Assembly (NCBI RefSeq): GCF_023078475.1
Contig: NZ_CP095741.1
Coordinates: 2,418,001-2,482,000 of the forward strand
Source: Luteibacter aegosomaticola
GTDB taxonomy: Bacteria > Pseudomonadota > Gammaproteobacteria > Xanthomonadales > Rhodanobacteraceae
DNA length: 64,000 nucleotides
Direction: 5' to 3'
In this document: piece by piece, positions 26,617 to 35,361 of the stretch
Layout of the letters: every line of letters begins with the position of its first letter
Numbering within the stretch: the stretch's first letter is position 1
Translations under genes and position numbers: made by a program
Notes under the pieces: generated by a model
The model's input: only the letters and a program-made list of their open reading frames with translations
The model's database searches: none
Told to the model about the DNA's origin: nothing

Positions 26617-29595
26617 TCAGTCCAGCTTGTAATCGAACGTCAGGAACATCTCGCGTCCGTTGTACTCATCCGCGGTCTGACCGGTCGTGACGAATTCAAA
26701 CCCGCCGGCGTAATACGGAATGGCGCCGACCTTGTTGAAGATGTTCGACACGGTGAACTTCAGATGCGTCTCCGGATTGATCTGCACGCCGATCGAGCCA
26801 TTCCATGTAATCCACACCGGCGTCCTGCCCTTGTAGGTCGTATCGGCCACCGTGACCTGCTGGCCATCCTGCGTGACCTGGCAGATGCCGGTGGCGATCG
26901 TCTCTCCACCGTTCGGTACCGTGACCATGCCGGGCTGGATGCCGTTGGGCAGCACGTTGCAGCCGTCGTAGTTCGGGGCACGCATGCTTCCCTCGCGCAC
27001 GCCCGAGATCGAGACGTTCCAGATGCCCTTGGTCCAGTCGCCGATCCAGGTCACGCGGCTGGCGACGTTCTGGTAACGCGTGTTCTGCAGCTGGTCGGAT
27101 GCCAGTACGCGCTGCTTGTACGAGAGGTTGTCGGTGTAGTTGATACCGGCGCGGAAATCGCCCCAGTTATCCGTGTGGAACTTGTAGTCCAGCGAGGCAT
27201 CGATGCCGCCGACGTAAAGCGACGCTTCGTTGATCGGTCCCGACTGCACGGAAATGATCTGCCCCGTGGCGTCGCGCTTCACCATCTGCGTGACCATCTG
27301 GCAATACGCCGATCCCGCCACATGCGCCGTGTAGGGCGAAAGCCCGGACGTGCCGTTGGGTTTGAAGCCTGTGAGGCAGCCTGCTTCGTCGTTCAGCACC
27401 GTGCCCTGGTCGAGATACTGGATCGCGTTATCCACGCCCATGTGCCAGTAATCGGCCGACACAGAGAGGCCCTGCACGCCCGGGATCTGCCACACGAAGC
27501 CGTAGGTCCACGAGTGGCCGGTCTGCGGCAACAGCAGGCGGCTACCGTTGGTGTAAAGCGTGTAGTACTGCGAGGTGGGGCGCTGCACCTGGTTACACCA
27601 GGTGTTGTTGTTCTGGCCGCCCTTGATGGCGTTGATGCATTGCAGGGGGTCGATGTAATCACCCACCGGCGAGGTCGACCCCGTCAGGTAGATGGCCTGC
27701 ATGTCCGGCGCCTTGAAGTTGGTGCCGTAGCTGCCGCGCAGGAGCAGGCCGTCGTACGGCCGCCATTCGATACCCGAGCCCCAGGTGCGGGCGATATCCG
27801 CACTGCTGGCGTCGTTGTATTTATCGAGGCGGCCGGAGATCGTCCAGGTCACCGTATCGAGCACCGGCACGCGGAACTCGGTGCCCAGCGAATAGCGCTG
27901 GCGAGTGCCGCCACCCGTGAGGTACGCGCCAAACGGATTCTGGAAGGTGGCCGGATCCGCGCCGCGCACATCGGGCGAAAGCTTGAAGCCGTTGTGCGCC
28001 GCTTCCAGTACGGCCGCCCAGCCTACCGATTCATCCACCCAGGGGAATTTGAACAGATCGCCATTGACGCGAAGCTGTGCCTGGTTGAGCCAGGAGGAAG
28101 AGGTATTTTCGCCGTTCACCGCAAACTGGCTGTACTGCTGTGGCGTAATCGGATTCCACCACTGCTGCCAGTTCATGGCGTAAATGGGTAGGCCGTCGGC
28201 CGTGGTGCCGTGCTGTTGGCCGAGGAAGAAGTTGTTCATGGCCTGCGCGTTGTAGCCGGTGAAATCCTCGCGCACGATGTATTTCTGGCTATTGAGGTTC
28301 AGGTCCCAGTTGAAGCGGCCGTCGAAGACGGTGCCACGCAGGCCGGTTTGCAGGTTCCAGTTCTGCTCGCGGTCATGCGTATTGGCCGAGGTACCGATTT
28401 CCTGCGCGGTCAGCTGGCGGATGGCCTGGTTGATCACCTGCCCCGTGCTCTCGTCGTAAAACTTGCCGGTGCCGAACACATTGAGCTGCGTGTTGGAGAT
28501 GCCCACGGTCTTGTACAGCGCAGCCGAACCATAAAGCTGCAACCCGTTGCTGAAGTCATATTCGCCCGACACGTAGCCGTTGTTGCTACGGCTTCCGGGC
28601 GTCAGTACCCAGTTCTGGAACAGCGCCGGTTGTGAGCAGTAATAACCGTTATTCGTAACGCCTGAGATTTGCGTGCCATTCGTGGTCACGGTATGCGACT
28701 GGCTCAACTGCGAGTTGGTGAACTTGCCGCAGGTGCCAGAGGGCGGCGTGATGTATTGGCCATTGCCGTCCATTGCGGAAAGCGCCACGGCGCCGGCCGC
28801 ATCGTATTGATACCCAAACATGCGGGCGGCCGGGCCCCAGGCACCATAGCCGGCATCGGAGACGGAATCCTGGTACGGCCGATCCATGCCCCATAACGCC
28901 GTGCGATTGGATTTTTCCAGGTTGTAGAGCACGTGCCAGTTGCTGCCCGAGCGGCCGCCAAACAGGTTGATGTCGCCGTAGGCGCGGCCGCCGCGCGTGG
29001 CACCGCCACCGGTCACCTGCAGGTCGTCGCCCTGGTAGTTTTTCTTCAGGATCACGTTCACCACGCCTGCGACGGCATCCGATCCATAAATGGATGAGGC
29101 GCCGGAGGCGAGGATCTCGACATGGTCGATCATGCCGGTGGGCAGGTTGTTGTAGTTCTGGAAGTTGCTTTGCTTGTTCAGCGGCTGCGGGTAATCGACG
29201 ATACGGTGACCATCGATCATCAGAAGGCTAAAGCCGGGGCCGAGGCCGCGCAGGTTCACCGAGCGCGCGTTGACCGAGCTCGAGCCCCACGAGGCGGAAT
29301 CCGAAATCTGTTGGCCGACCTGCGGCAGTGAATCAAGGAACTCCCACAGCGTGGTATAGCCCTGTTTCTTGATGTCCTCGCCCGAAATACTGATAACCGG
29401 CGCAGGCCCCTCAACCTCGACGCGCGGAATCATGGAGCCGGTGACGGTGACCGCTTTGAGTTCGACGGCCTTGTCAGGCGCGTCAGATGGTTTGCCGCCC
29501 GCTGGCGTGGCGGATTGCGCAAGAACATGCGGCGCCCAAAGCGCGAGCGCAACCGAACTGGCGATCATCGCTCGCCGCAAACAAATGCTTTTCAT
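26617..29595 (-). CDS. TonB-dependent outer-membrane receptor
   Basis: This 992-residue protein has a signal peptide (MIASSVALALWAPHVLAQS), a TonB-box-like VELKAVTVTG segment and a plug with GYTTLWEFLDSLPQVGQ, VNLRGLGPGFSLLMIDGHR and VEILASGASSIYGSDAVAGVVNVILKK, which is the Oar-like/sugar-receptor type common in Xanthomonadales. The barrel closes with EMFLTFDYKLD, ending in Asp after LTFDYKL rather than in an aromatic. Cargo unknown; the GH18-signature gene upstream on the same strand suggests a carbohydrate. GGGGGAGACTC precedes ATG 29595. An AT-rich dyad lies 96-122 bases upstream. Confidence 0.93.
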   Translation of the reverse strand: MKSICLRRAMIASSVALALWAPHVLAQSATPAGGKPSDAPDKAVELKAVTVTGSMIPRVEVEGPAPVISISGEDIKKQGYTTLWEFLDSLPQVGQQISDSASWGSSSVNARSVNLRGLGPGFSLLMIDGHRIVDYPQPLNKQSNFQNYNNLPTGMIDHVEILASGASSIYGSDAVAGVVNVILKKNYQGDDLQVTGGGATRGGRAYGDINLFGGRSGSNWHVLYNLEKSNRTALWGMDRPYQDSVSDAGYGAWGPAARMFGYQYDAAGAVALSAMDGNGQYITPPSGTCGKFTNSQLSQSHTVTTNGTQISGVTNNGYYCSQPALFQNWVLTPGSRSNNGYVSGEYDFSNGLQLYGSAALYKTVGISNTQLNVFGTGKFYDESTGQVINQAIRQLTAQEIGTSANTHDREQNWNLQTGLRGTVFDGRFNWDLNLNSQKYIVREDFTGYNAQAMNNFFLGQQHGTTADGLPIYAMNWQQWWNPITPQQYSQFAVNGENTSSSWLNQAQLRVNGDLFKFPWVDESVGWAAVLEAAHNGFKLSPDVRGADPATFQNPFGAYLTGGGTRQRYSLGTEFRVPVLDTVTWTISGRLDKYNDASSADIARTWGSGIEWRPYDGLLLRGSYGTNFKAPDMQAIYLTGSTSPVGDYIDPLQCINAIKGGQNNNTWCNQVQRPTSQYYTLYTNGSRLLLPQTGHSWTYGFVWQIPGVQGLSVSADYWHMGVDNAIQYLDQGTVLNDEAGCLTGFKPNGTSGLSPYTAHVAGSAYCQMVTQMVKRDATGQIISVQSGPINEASLYVGGIDASLDYKFHTDNWGDFRAGINYTDNLSYKQRVLASDQLQNTRYQNVASRVTWIGDWTKGIWNVSISGVREGSMRAPNYDGCNVLPNGIQPGMVTVPNGGETIATGICQVTQDGQQVTVADTTYKGRTPVWITWNGSIGVQINPETHLKFTVSNIFNKVGAIPYYAGGFEFVTTGQTADEYNGREMFLTFDYKLD

Positions 29596-29690
29596 TGAGT
29601 CTCCCCCCGCGGGAGCTATCGAACTGGTGAGTGTTGCCGAGCCTGCTCACTTCCCCCTGCCGCCCCGCGCGGCCTGACCGCGAAGCAGTG

Positions 29691-29717
29691 CATATACGAA
29701 TTTCAAGTTCATATATG
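29691..29717. promoter_or_regulatory. AT-rich inverted repeat upstream of TonB receptor
   Basis: Arms CATATACGAA (29691-29700) and TTCATATATG (29708-29717) pair with one mismatch across 7 bases, in an AT-rich island within GC-rich DNA. Candidate operator or promoter core for the receptor starting at 29595. Confidence 0.4.
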
Positions 29718-29865
29718 TCGAATAGCCTTATAAGCCGAAATTAAACCGATGCAAGTTGCGTTGCAGCACGGTTTCAGCGTTCCTGTGCGGCGGCGTGGCG
29801 GCAATCTTTCGCGAGGCTTTCGCCAACCTTTCGAGGCGAGATGCGCGGCGGGCAACGAATGCTCT

Positions 29866-29934
29866 TGTAGGAGCGCGCTTGCGCGCGATGGGTGCTCGCG
29901 GCAAGCCCCTATCGCGCGCAAGCGCGCTCCTACA
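29866..29934. repeat. REP palindrome pair, family A
   Basis: Two perfectly complementary 24-base arms (29866-29889 and 29911-29934), beginning TGTAGGAGCGCGCTTG, are separated by 21 bases. The same sequence recurs at 33039 and 47585. It follows the GH18 gene stop and could stop transcription. Confidence 0.75.
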
Positions 29935-29947
29935 GCAGCGGGGATAC

Positions 29948-30892
29948 TCAGTCGCTGGGCGTCAGGCCGGTATTGAGTGCGCCGGCGTAGCCTGCGGAGA
30001 GGGTGCCGCCGTTATAGGTTTTGCCGGCGACATCGTCGTAGAGCCACAGGAAGGCACCGGTGATACCGCACTGCCCTTCCCAACTCGCAACGGTGCTTTG
30101 TGCCGAAGGCACGGAGACACCACCCGCAACGGCGGTATCGGCGACGCCCGGATAGACCGGAATCCCGCCAAAGTCCCAGCCCGAGCATGGGTTGTTACCG
30201 GAGCCGCCGGAGTACGTCTGCAGGTGCACGCCATCGATGGTGCCCGGCCGTTGCTGGTTAACCTGCGAAACAACGGTCGTCCAGTACGAGCTATTGGTGT
30301 ACGGATCAGGCATCACGTGGAAGCCGAGCTTGCCGAGCATCACGGAGAAACTCACCGTCGACGCGACGTCATAGCTATTTTCGTCATCGAGATCGATCGC
30401 GTCGATGGACGGAATGGCCGCCTTGAGCGCCTGGAAGTTCTTATACAGCGTGCTGGAAGAACTCACGCCACCGCCGGTACCCGTGCTGTTGACCAGCGCC
30501 TTGATGTGCTGGAAATCGCCAACGTTGGACGAGCCAATGCTGAAGGTAATGCGTTTCACCCCGGCCGACTTGAGGCTGGCGAGTGTATTCGCGAAATCGG
30601 GGTAGGTTTGCGCGCCGACATACGCGCCGTTGGAAACGAGCGGGAACTCGCCATTGAAGTTCAGGTCGCCATTGGCGGCCACCTCGACACTCCACACAAT
30701 GACTTCATTGAAACCGGACGATCCGAGCTCGCTGACAGTACGGCTGGCGTTCTTGTAGATGGGCCCGCCACCGAAAATGCCTACATAGCCGGTGGATGCC
30801 GCGAACGATGGCAGGGAGGCCATCATGCCTGTGGCCGCGATGGCCATTCCGATCATGATCCGTGCACGACGAAAGCGAAACGAACTCAGCAT
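29948..30892 (-). CDS. Exported protein with GH18 signature, chitinase-like
   Basis: This 314-residue protein has a signal peptide (IMIGMAIAATGMMASLPSFA-AS) and a single compact domain. The segment IDAIDLDDENSYD contains DxxDxDxE (DAIDLDDE), the GH18 active-site signature in which the last Glu is the catalytic acid. Flanking strands (KRITFSIGSS, FSVMLGKLGFHVMPDPY, IDGVHLQTYSGG, GAFLWLYDDV) fit a TIM barrel. The family includes chitinases and endo-beta-N-acetylglucosaminidases, and also non-catalytic lectin-like members. The mature size of about 290 residues is small for the family. GGAGA precedes ATG 30892; a frame extension to 30925 exists. Confidence 0.78.
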   Translation of the reverse strand: MLSSFRFRRARIMIGMAIAATGMMASLPSFAASTGYVGIFGGGPIYKNASRTVSELGSSGFNEVIVWSVEVAANGDLNFNGEFPLVSNGAYVGAQTYPDFANTLASLKSAGVKRITFSIGSSNVGDFQHIKALVNSTGTGGGVSSSSTLYKNFQALKAAIPSIDAIDLDDENSYDVASTVSFSVMLGKLGFHVMPDPYTNSSYWTTVVSQVNQQRPGTIDGVHLQTYSGGSGNNPCSGWDFGGIPVYPGVADTAVAGGVSVPSAQSTVASWEGQCGITGAFLWLYDDVAGKTYNGGTLSAGYAGALNTGLTPSD

Positions 30893-31021
30893 GATGCATC
30901 TCTCCGTGGGGTGTGGGATGGACATCTAAGCGGCGTTGCCGCTGCCATGCTGGCCACGAAGGCACATCATTGCTGTGACGTGTATCGCGATACCCGGGTT
31001 GCAGGTGCAACCATCCGTGCG

Positions 31022-31918
31022 TCAGTTTTTACGACCGGCCATGGCGCCGAGCGCATCATGCAAACGCTCCTTGATCATCGTGGCCAGGCGCTCGCCAGCG
31101 ACACTCTTCGTCGCGTGGCTCGAATACAGGGCAAGCCCTAGTGCAGGCAACGGTGGTAGCGAGTGTTGCTCGGCGTCGAGCACCTGCACGCCGGGCGGCA
31201 AGCCGAGTTCGGTGCGCACACTGAGCCCCCAACCGGTTCGCACCGCAGCCCATGTGCCTGCAAGGCTCGGGCTCGTGAATGCGATACGCCATGGCCGATG
31301 CGCGTAGTCCAGCGCATCGATCGCCGCGGCGCGCATCAGGCACGGGGCATCGAGCACCACGAGTGGCATCGGCTCATTCGAGTCAGGCGCGTTCGCTCCC
31401 TCGGCGGCAATCCAGCGCATGGCCAGCGTCGTGATGTGCTCGGCATGGATCGAACTCGCATCCGTCTGCCAGGCGAGCGCCATGTCCAGCCGCCCCGACC
31501 GCACGCCATCCAGCAGTGCCGTGTTGCGCGCCAACTGCACCTCGATATGCAGCCGCGGATGCGCGCGCCGGAACAGACCCAGCACCTCGGGCAAAACGCT
31601 TTCGCCGAAATCCTCCTGAAGCCCGAGGCGGACGCTACCCGCCAGTTCCGTGCCCTGCATGGCACTGGCCGCTTCGTCGTTCAGATCGAGCAGGCGGCGC
31701 CCGTAAGCGAGCATGACCTCGCCCGTTTCCGTGAGCGCCAGGCCACGGCCGGCCTTTCGCAGCAGCGGCGCATCCACCTGATCCTCGAGCTTCTTGAGCT
31801 GGGCGCTGATCGCGGAGGTGGAGCGTCCCAGCCGCTCCGCCGCCTTGCTGAAGCTACCTAGCTCCACGCCGGTGACGAAGCTGCGGATGACGTCGAGGTC
31901 GAAAGTAAGCCGGCTCAT
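31022..31918 (-). CDS. LysR-family transcriptional regulator
   Basis: This 298-residue protein has an N-terminal winged helix-turn-helix (FVTGVELGSFSKAAERLGRSTSAISAQLKKLEDQV) and a two-lobed effector domain (VRLGLQEDFGESVLPEVLGLF, GRLDMALAWQ). It is divergent from a DUF4865/tautomerase pair, 110 bases away, the standard arrangement for a LysR regulator and its target. A large dyad lies in between. ATG 31918 is chosen for the AGGA site; the frame reaches 31963. Confidence 0.92.
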   Translation of the reverse strand: MSRLTFDLDVIRSFVTGVELGSFSKAAERLGRSTSAISAQLKKLEDQVDAPLLRKAGRGLALTETGEVMLAYGRRLLDLNDEAASAMQGTELAGSVRLGLQEDFGESVLPEVLGLFRRAHPRLHIEVQLARNTALLDGVRSGRLDMALAWQTDASSIHAEHITTLAMRWIAAEGANAPDSNEPMPLVVLDAPCLMRAAAIDALDYAHRPWRIAFTSPSLAGTWAAVRTGWGLSVRTELGLPPGVQVLDAEQHSLPPLPALGLALYSSHATKSVAGERLATMIKERLHDALGAMAGRKN

Positions 31919-31939
31919 GGCGACATTCCTGGATTTCGG

Positions 31940-31980
31940 GATGATAAGTTCTAAACTTTCCAATTTTCAGAACGATCATC
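31940..31980. promoter_or_regulatory. Composite dyad in LysR/DUF4865 intergenic region
   Basis: Outer arms GATGAT (31940-31945) and ATCATC (31975-31980) enclose inner arms GTTCT (31948-31952) and AGAAC (31969-31973) around an AT-rich core. The size and place fit a LysR binding site overlapping divergent promoters. Confidence 0.5.
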
Positions 31981-32028
31981 GGGGCGTAGGCTGGTTCCGT
32001 CAAGCCATCTTCTCCGGAGCCGCGCACC

Positions 32029-32595
32029 ATGATCGCCATGCAATACCGCATCCCCCTACCCGCTGATTACGACATGGCGATCATCCGGCAGCGTATCGCC
32101 GAGCGCGGCCACCTCACCGATAACCTCGAGGGCCTTGCGTTCAAGGCGTACCTGCATGGGCGCGTCGATGCGTCTCGCACAGGCAGCCAGAACGTGTACG
32201 CGCCGTTCTACGTCTGGCGGGACCCCCGGGGGCTCAGTGAGTTCCTGAGTGGCCCGGGGTTTGCCGCGGTGGTCGCCTCGTTCGGGCGCCCTGTGGTGCG
32301 CACCTGGGCCGTGTGGGATGCGGAGTTCTCCACCGATCTCTCCGCGGCGACGTACGCCACGCACGATACCGCTGCGATATCGCCGCAAGCCTCCATGGAC
32401 GAGACGCGCCGGCGCGAACAGAAGCTCGTGCGTGCCGCACTCGACCAGGGGGCGGAAGCTGCCGTCTCCGCGTTCGATCCAACGACGTGGACACTGATGC
32501 GTTTCGCCCTCTGGCGTGACGCCTCTGCCGCCCATGACACCCCGCGTGCCGATGCGTATACGGTCGGCCATATGTCACAACCGAAGCTTTCCTGA
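32029..32595 (+). CDS. DUF4865 family protein
   Basis: This 188-residue soluble protein opens with MIAMQYRIPLPADYDMAIIRQRIAERGHL and carries KAYLHG and APFYVWRDPRGLSEFLSGPGF, the pattern I know for DUF4865. The biochemical role of the family is unknown; members usually sit beside a tautomerase gene and a LysR regulator, as here. The next gene starts 22 bases after its stop, so the two are one operon. Confidence 0.88.
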   Translation: MIAMQYRIPLPADYDMAIIRQRIAERGHLTDNLEGLAFKAYLHGRVDASRTGSQNVYAPFYVWRDPRGLSEFLSGPGFAAVVASFGRPVVRTWAVWDAEFSTDLSAATYATHDTAAISPQASMDETRRREQKLVRAALDQGAEAAVSAFDPTTWTLMRFALWRDASAAHDTPRADAYTVGHMSQPKLS

Positions 32596-32617
32596 TTACC
32601 TGACCGAGGACACCCCC

Positions 32618-33001
32618 ATGCCACTGGTTCGCATCGACATTCGCCGCGGCAAGTCCGCTGAATATATCGCTGCGCTGAAGGACGGTATTTATGCCGCCAT
32701 GCGCGAGAACTTCCAGGTGCCCGAGAACGATCGTTTCATGCTGGTTAGCCAGTACGAAGCCGAGGAGTTCGACTATCACCCGTCGTATCTGGATATCCAG
32801 CGCTCGGATGATCTGGTGATTGTGCAGATCACGGCGAACAACACGCGGGGCGTTGAGCAGAAGAAGGCGTTTTATCGGGCCGTGGTGGACAAGCTGGTGG
32901 CGAACCCAGGGGTGCGGCCCGAGGACGTGCTGATTAACCTGGTGGAGACGGCTAAGGAGAACTGGTCGTTCGGGAATGGCGTTGCGACGTATGCGACGTA
33001 G
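32618..33001 (+). CDS. Tautomerase-family protein (MIF/4-oxalocrotonate type)
   Basis: This 127-residue protein begins MPLVRIDI, placing Pro at position 2, which after Met removal becomes the catalytic N-terminal proline of tautomerases. The rest (RGKSAEYIAALKDGIYAAM, VPENDRFMLVSQY, EDVLINLVETAKENWSFGNG) matches the roughly 130-residue subgroup linked to DUF4865. It would isomerise keto-enol substrates or dehalogenate small acids in the cytoplasm. GAGG precedes ATG 32618; the longer open frame from 32516 overlaps DUF4865 and lacks the Pro-1. Confidence 0.9.
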   Translation: MPLVRIDIRRGKSAEYIAALKDGIYAAMRENFQVPENDRFMLVSQYEAEEFDYHPSYLDIQRSDDLVIVQITANNTRGVEQKKAFYRAVVDKLVANPGVRPEDVLINLVETAKENWSFGNGVATYAT

Positions 33002-33038
33002 TTTTTGCAGTAGCCGTAACCGAGGATAGGTGGAGTGG

Positions 33039-33062
33039 ATCGCGCGCAAGCGCGCTCCTGCA
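33039..33062. repeat. Solo REP copy, family A
   Basis: A single 24-base half-element matching the right arm at 29911-29934 with one mismatch. It lies after the tautomerase stop and before the lipoprotein gene. Confidence 0.65.
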
Positions 33063-33130
33063 TGGGCGTTGTGCACCGGGTGGGGTGGCATGCGTTACGA
33101 GGGGGGCTTTCCTTCTTTCGAGATGTGCCC

Positions 33131-33823
33131 ATGTCGTTTCGTTCGATTCGCCTCGCCTTCCCTACCCTCGTCGTTGCTACCGTACTGCTTGGCGGTTGTG
33201 CGTCGAATCGATTGCTGCCTTTGAAGGCGGCGCCCCTGTCGCCCGTGGACCTGAGCGGGCAATGGCAGCTGGATCCTTCACAGAGTGAGGATCCGGCGAC
33301 CAAGATGGCGTCCTCGGGAGGCGGCGGCCAGATGGGCGGCGGCCGGGGTCATGGCGGCCACGGCGGCGGCATGGGTGGCATGGGCGGTGGCGGTGGCGGT
33401 TTCGGCGGCCACGGCGGCGGTATGGGCGGTGGCCAGCATGGTGGCGCCGGTAGCGCGGCCGGTGCGGCGGGTGGCCCCGGCGGCTTCTCGCGGATGATGC
33501 CGTGGCCCACCAGCCTGACCCTTGCCCAGGATGCAACGACGCTGCATGTCACGAGCGATGGTGCGAGCCGCGATATTCCTCTCGTATCACCCGGCTCGGA
33601 AGATAATCACCAGCCCGCAACTGGCTGGTATGAAAGCGAATTCGTGACCGAATCCGGCGGCGCGAAGGGCCGCATGCAAGTGACCCAGCGCTATTCCCTA
33701 TCCGCGGACGGGCACCAACTCTCCATCCGCACGGATATCGCGATGAAACAGCGTTCGGAGCCGGTCACCATCTGGCGCGTGTTCAAGCGCGTGCCGCCCG
33801 GCACGGTTCAGCCCAAGACCTGA
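33131..33823 (+). CDS. Gly/His-rich lipoprotein, hypothetical
   Basis: This 230-residue protein has a clear lipobox (VVATVLLGGCAS, Cys near residue 23), so it is probably a membrane-anchored lipoprotein. Residues about 65-115 are a low-complexity tract of Gly, His and Met (repeats such as GGHGGGMGGMGGG) that could bind metal. The C-terminal 100 residues look beta-rich (TSLTLAQDATTLHVTSDGAS, YSLSADGHQLSIRTDI). Function unknown. ATG 33131 is chosen because it places the signal at the N-terminus; the frame begins at 33035. Confidence 0.75.
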   Translation: MSFRSIRLAFPTLVVATVLLGGCASNRLLPLKAAPLSPVDLSGQWQLDPSQSEDPATKMASSGGGGQMGGGRGHGGHGGGMGGMGGGGGGFGGHGGGMGGGQHGGAGSAAGAAGGPGGFSRMMPWPTSLTLAQDATTLHVTSDGASRDIPLVSPGSEDNHQPATGWYESEFVTESGGAKGRMQVTQRYSLSADGHQLSIRTDIAMKQRSEPVTIWRVFKRVPPGTVQPKT

Positions 33824-33991
33824 GCCGGCGCATCCACGCGACGCGCGTTGGCCAGAAGCGTGACGCAAAGCAGTTATTCGGCAATAAAAGACCACCAGAT
33901 GTAACAATTTGATTAAAGTCCCCGGCTTGGCGGCCGATAGCTGTCTAAGCAGATTAAAAGCTTCACCTTTCAAGTCAGGGATTCAATCGAA

Positions 33992-35296
33992 ATGTCTAAG
34001 TTGGTGCGTTTCAGCATCCTGGCCTTGGCGTGCTCCAGCGCCGGCCTTCACGCTGAAGATTTTTTCCGGGATGGTTCGATTGACGGCGAAATTCGTCTCT
34101 ATCGTTTTGATCGTAATTACGATAATCAGGCAACGAAGGATCAGTTCGCTAATTCGCTGGCCGGCTTCCTGACCGTCAAGAGCGGCGTGGTCAATGGCTT
34201 CAGCGCCGTCGCCACCGGTTTCTCGGCTCATTCCTTCGGCACCCAGCAGCGCGATACCGCCCGTATCGATGCATCGCTCATGGGCCCGAACAACGTCATC
34301 GATGGCTTTACCCAGGCCTATGTCCAGTACGCCAATCCGTTCATGACGGTGCGCGTCGGCGACCAGTACCTCAATACGCCGTGGATGGGCCAGTCGGATA
34401 CGCGCGCCATTCCGGCGTCGTACCAGGCGGGCCTGCTCGATTTCCGCCCGGCCAAGGGCTGGGACGTCTACGTGATCCGCGTGCTTCGCTGGAAGAGTCG
34501 TACGTCGGATGGTTACAACGACGACAACCTGTACTACCCGTCGACGTACCACGGCGACACCATGTACGGAAATAACGGCTCGCTCACCGGCAACCCGCAT
34601 GAGCAGAACGGCACCACGGCGATCGGCAGCACCTATGCGACCGGCCCGATCAAGGCGCAGGCCTGGTACTACAACTTCGAGCACTTCGCGCAGACGGGTT
34701 ACGTGGAAGGCACGTACACTGCGCCGAAGATGGGCGCGGTGACGCCGTTCTTCAGCGCGCAGATCGTCCGCCAGACCAGCGGTGCCGAGAACGTCCTGGT
34801 GGACACCCGCACGAAGGTGCTCGGCGTTGCCGGCCAGCGCGTGGATTCCCGCGCCTGGGGTATCGATACCGGCGTGAACGTCGGCCATGCGAAGTTCGAC
34901 TTCTCGTACAACAAGCTCAACAGCGATCGTTCCGCCGTGGGCCTGGGCTCGATCATCTCGCCGTACAGCGCCAACTACTCGTCCGATCCGCTGTTCACCT
35001 CGTCCATGCTGCGTGGCCTGGTTGAGCAGGGCCCGGGCCATGCGTGGAAGGCTCGCGCCGCCTACAACCTGTTCCAGGACCAGCTGCAGCTGGTGGCGTC
35101 GTACGCGCGTTACGACACGGTACTGCGTGGCGTCGACCACGAGCTGTACACCGACATCATCCTGAAGATGGATCGTTGGGTGAAGGGCCTCCAGCTGCGT
35201 GACCGCTGGGAGCACCCGGTAGGCGGCAAGAACAACCTCAACCCGGGCAACATGCCGTGGTCGAGCAACCGCCTGATGCTGTCGTACAAGTTCTAA
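33992..35296 (+). CDS. OprD-family outer-membrane porin
   Basis: This 434-residue protein has a signal peptide (RFSILALACSSAGLHA-ED) followed by DFFRDGSIDGEIRLYRFDRNYDN, the usual OprD opening. Alternating beta strands follow and the terminal MLSYKF ends in the Phe required for outer-membrane insertion. OprD channels take up basic amino acids, dipeptides or small acids; which one cannot be read from the sequence. The 168-base gap upstream is AT-richer and probably holds the promoter. A strong terminator follows. Confidence 0.88.
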   Translation: MSKLVRFSILALACSSAGLHAEDFFRDGSIDGEIRLYRFDRNYDNQATKDQFANSLAGFLTVKSGVVNGFSAVATGFSAHSFGTQQRDTARIDASLMGPNNVIDGFTQAYVQYANPFMTVRVGDQYLNTPWMGQSDTRAIPASYQAGLLDFRPAKGWDVYVIRVLRWKSRTSDGYNDDNLYYPSTYHGDTMYGNNGSLTGNPHEQNGTTAIGSTYATGPIKAQAWYYNFEHFAQTGYVEGTYTAPKMGAVTPFFSAQIVRQTSGAENVLVDTRTKVLGVAGQRVDSRAWGIDTGVNVGHAKFDFSYNKLNSDRSAVGLGSIISPYSANYSSDPLFTSSMLRGLVEQGPGHAWKARAAYNLFQDQLQLVASYARYDTVLRGVDHELYTDIILKMDRWVKGLQLRDRWEHPVGGKNNLNPGNMPWSSNRLMLSYKF

Positions 35297-35311
35297 GCAT
35301 CATCGCAAGTC

Positions 35312-35345
35312 CCGGCCTTCCTGCGTCCCCACGCAGGAAGGCCGG
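35312..35345. terminator. Strong hairpin terminator after porin gene
   Basis: A perfect 15-bp stem (35312-35326 with 35331-35345) and a CCCC loop, followed on the plus strand by TTCCTT. It lies between convergent genes and may serve both. Confidence 0.8.
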
Positions 35346-35361
35346 TTCCTTCGGGTACGGC

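Larger units (their letters stand above)
29596..29947. other. 352-base gap with AT-rich promoter region and REP pair
   Basis: The half next to the TonB receptor holds an AT-rich dyad (29691-29717) and a small hairpin (29743-29774). The half next to the GH18 stop holds a paired REP palindrome (29866-29934). No further gene seen. Confidence 0.6.

Noticed and set aside
29866..29934. REP pair as a small-RNA gene
   Set aside because: The same sequence recurs as solo and paired copies, which fits a REP element better.
32516..32617. 34-codon N-terminal extension of the tautomerase
   Set aside because: It overlaps DUF4865 and would remove the Pro-1 needed for activity.
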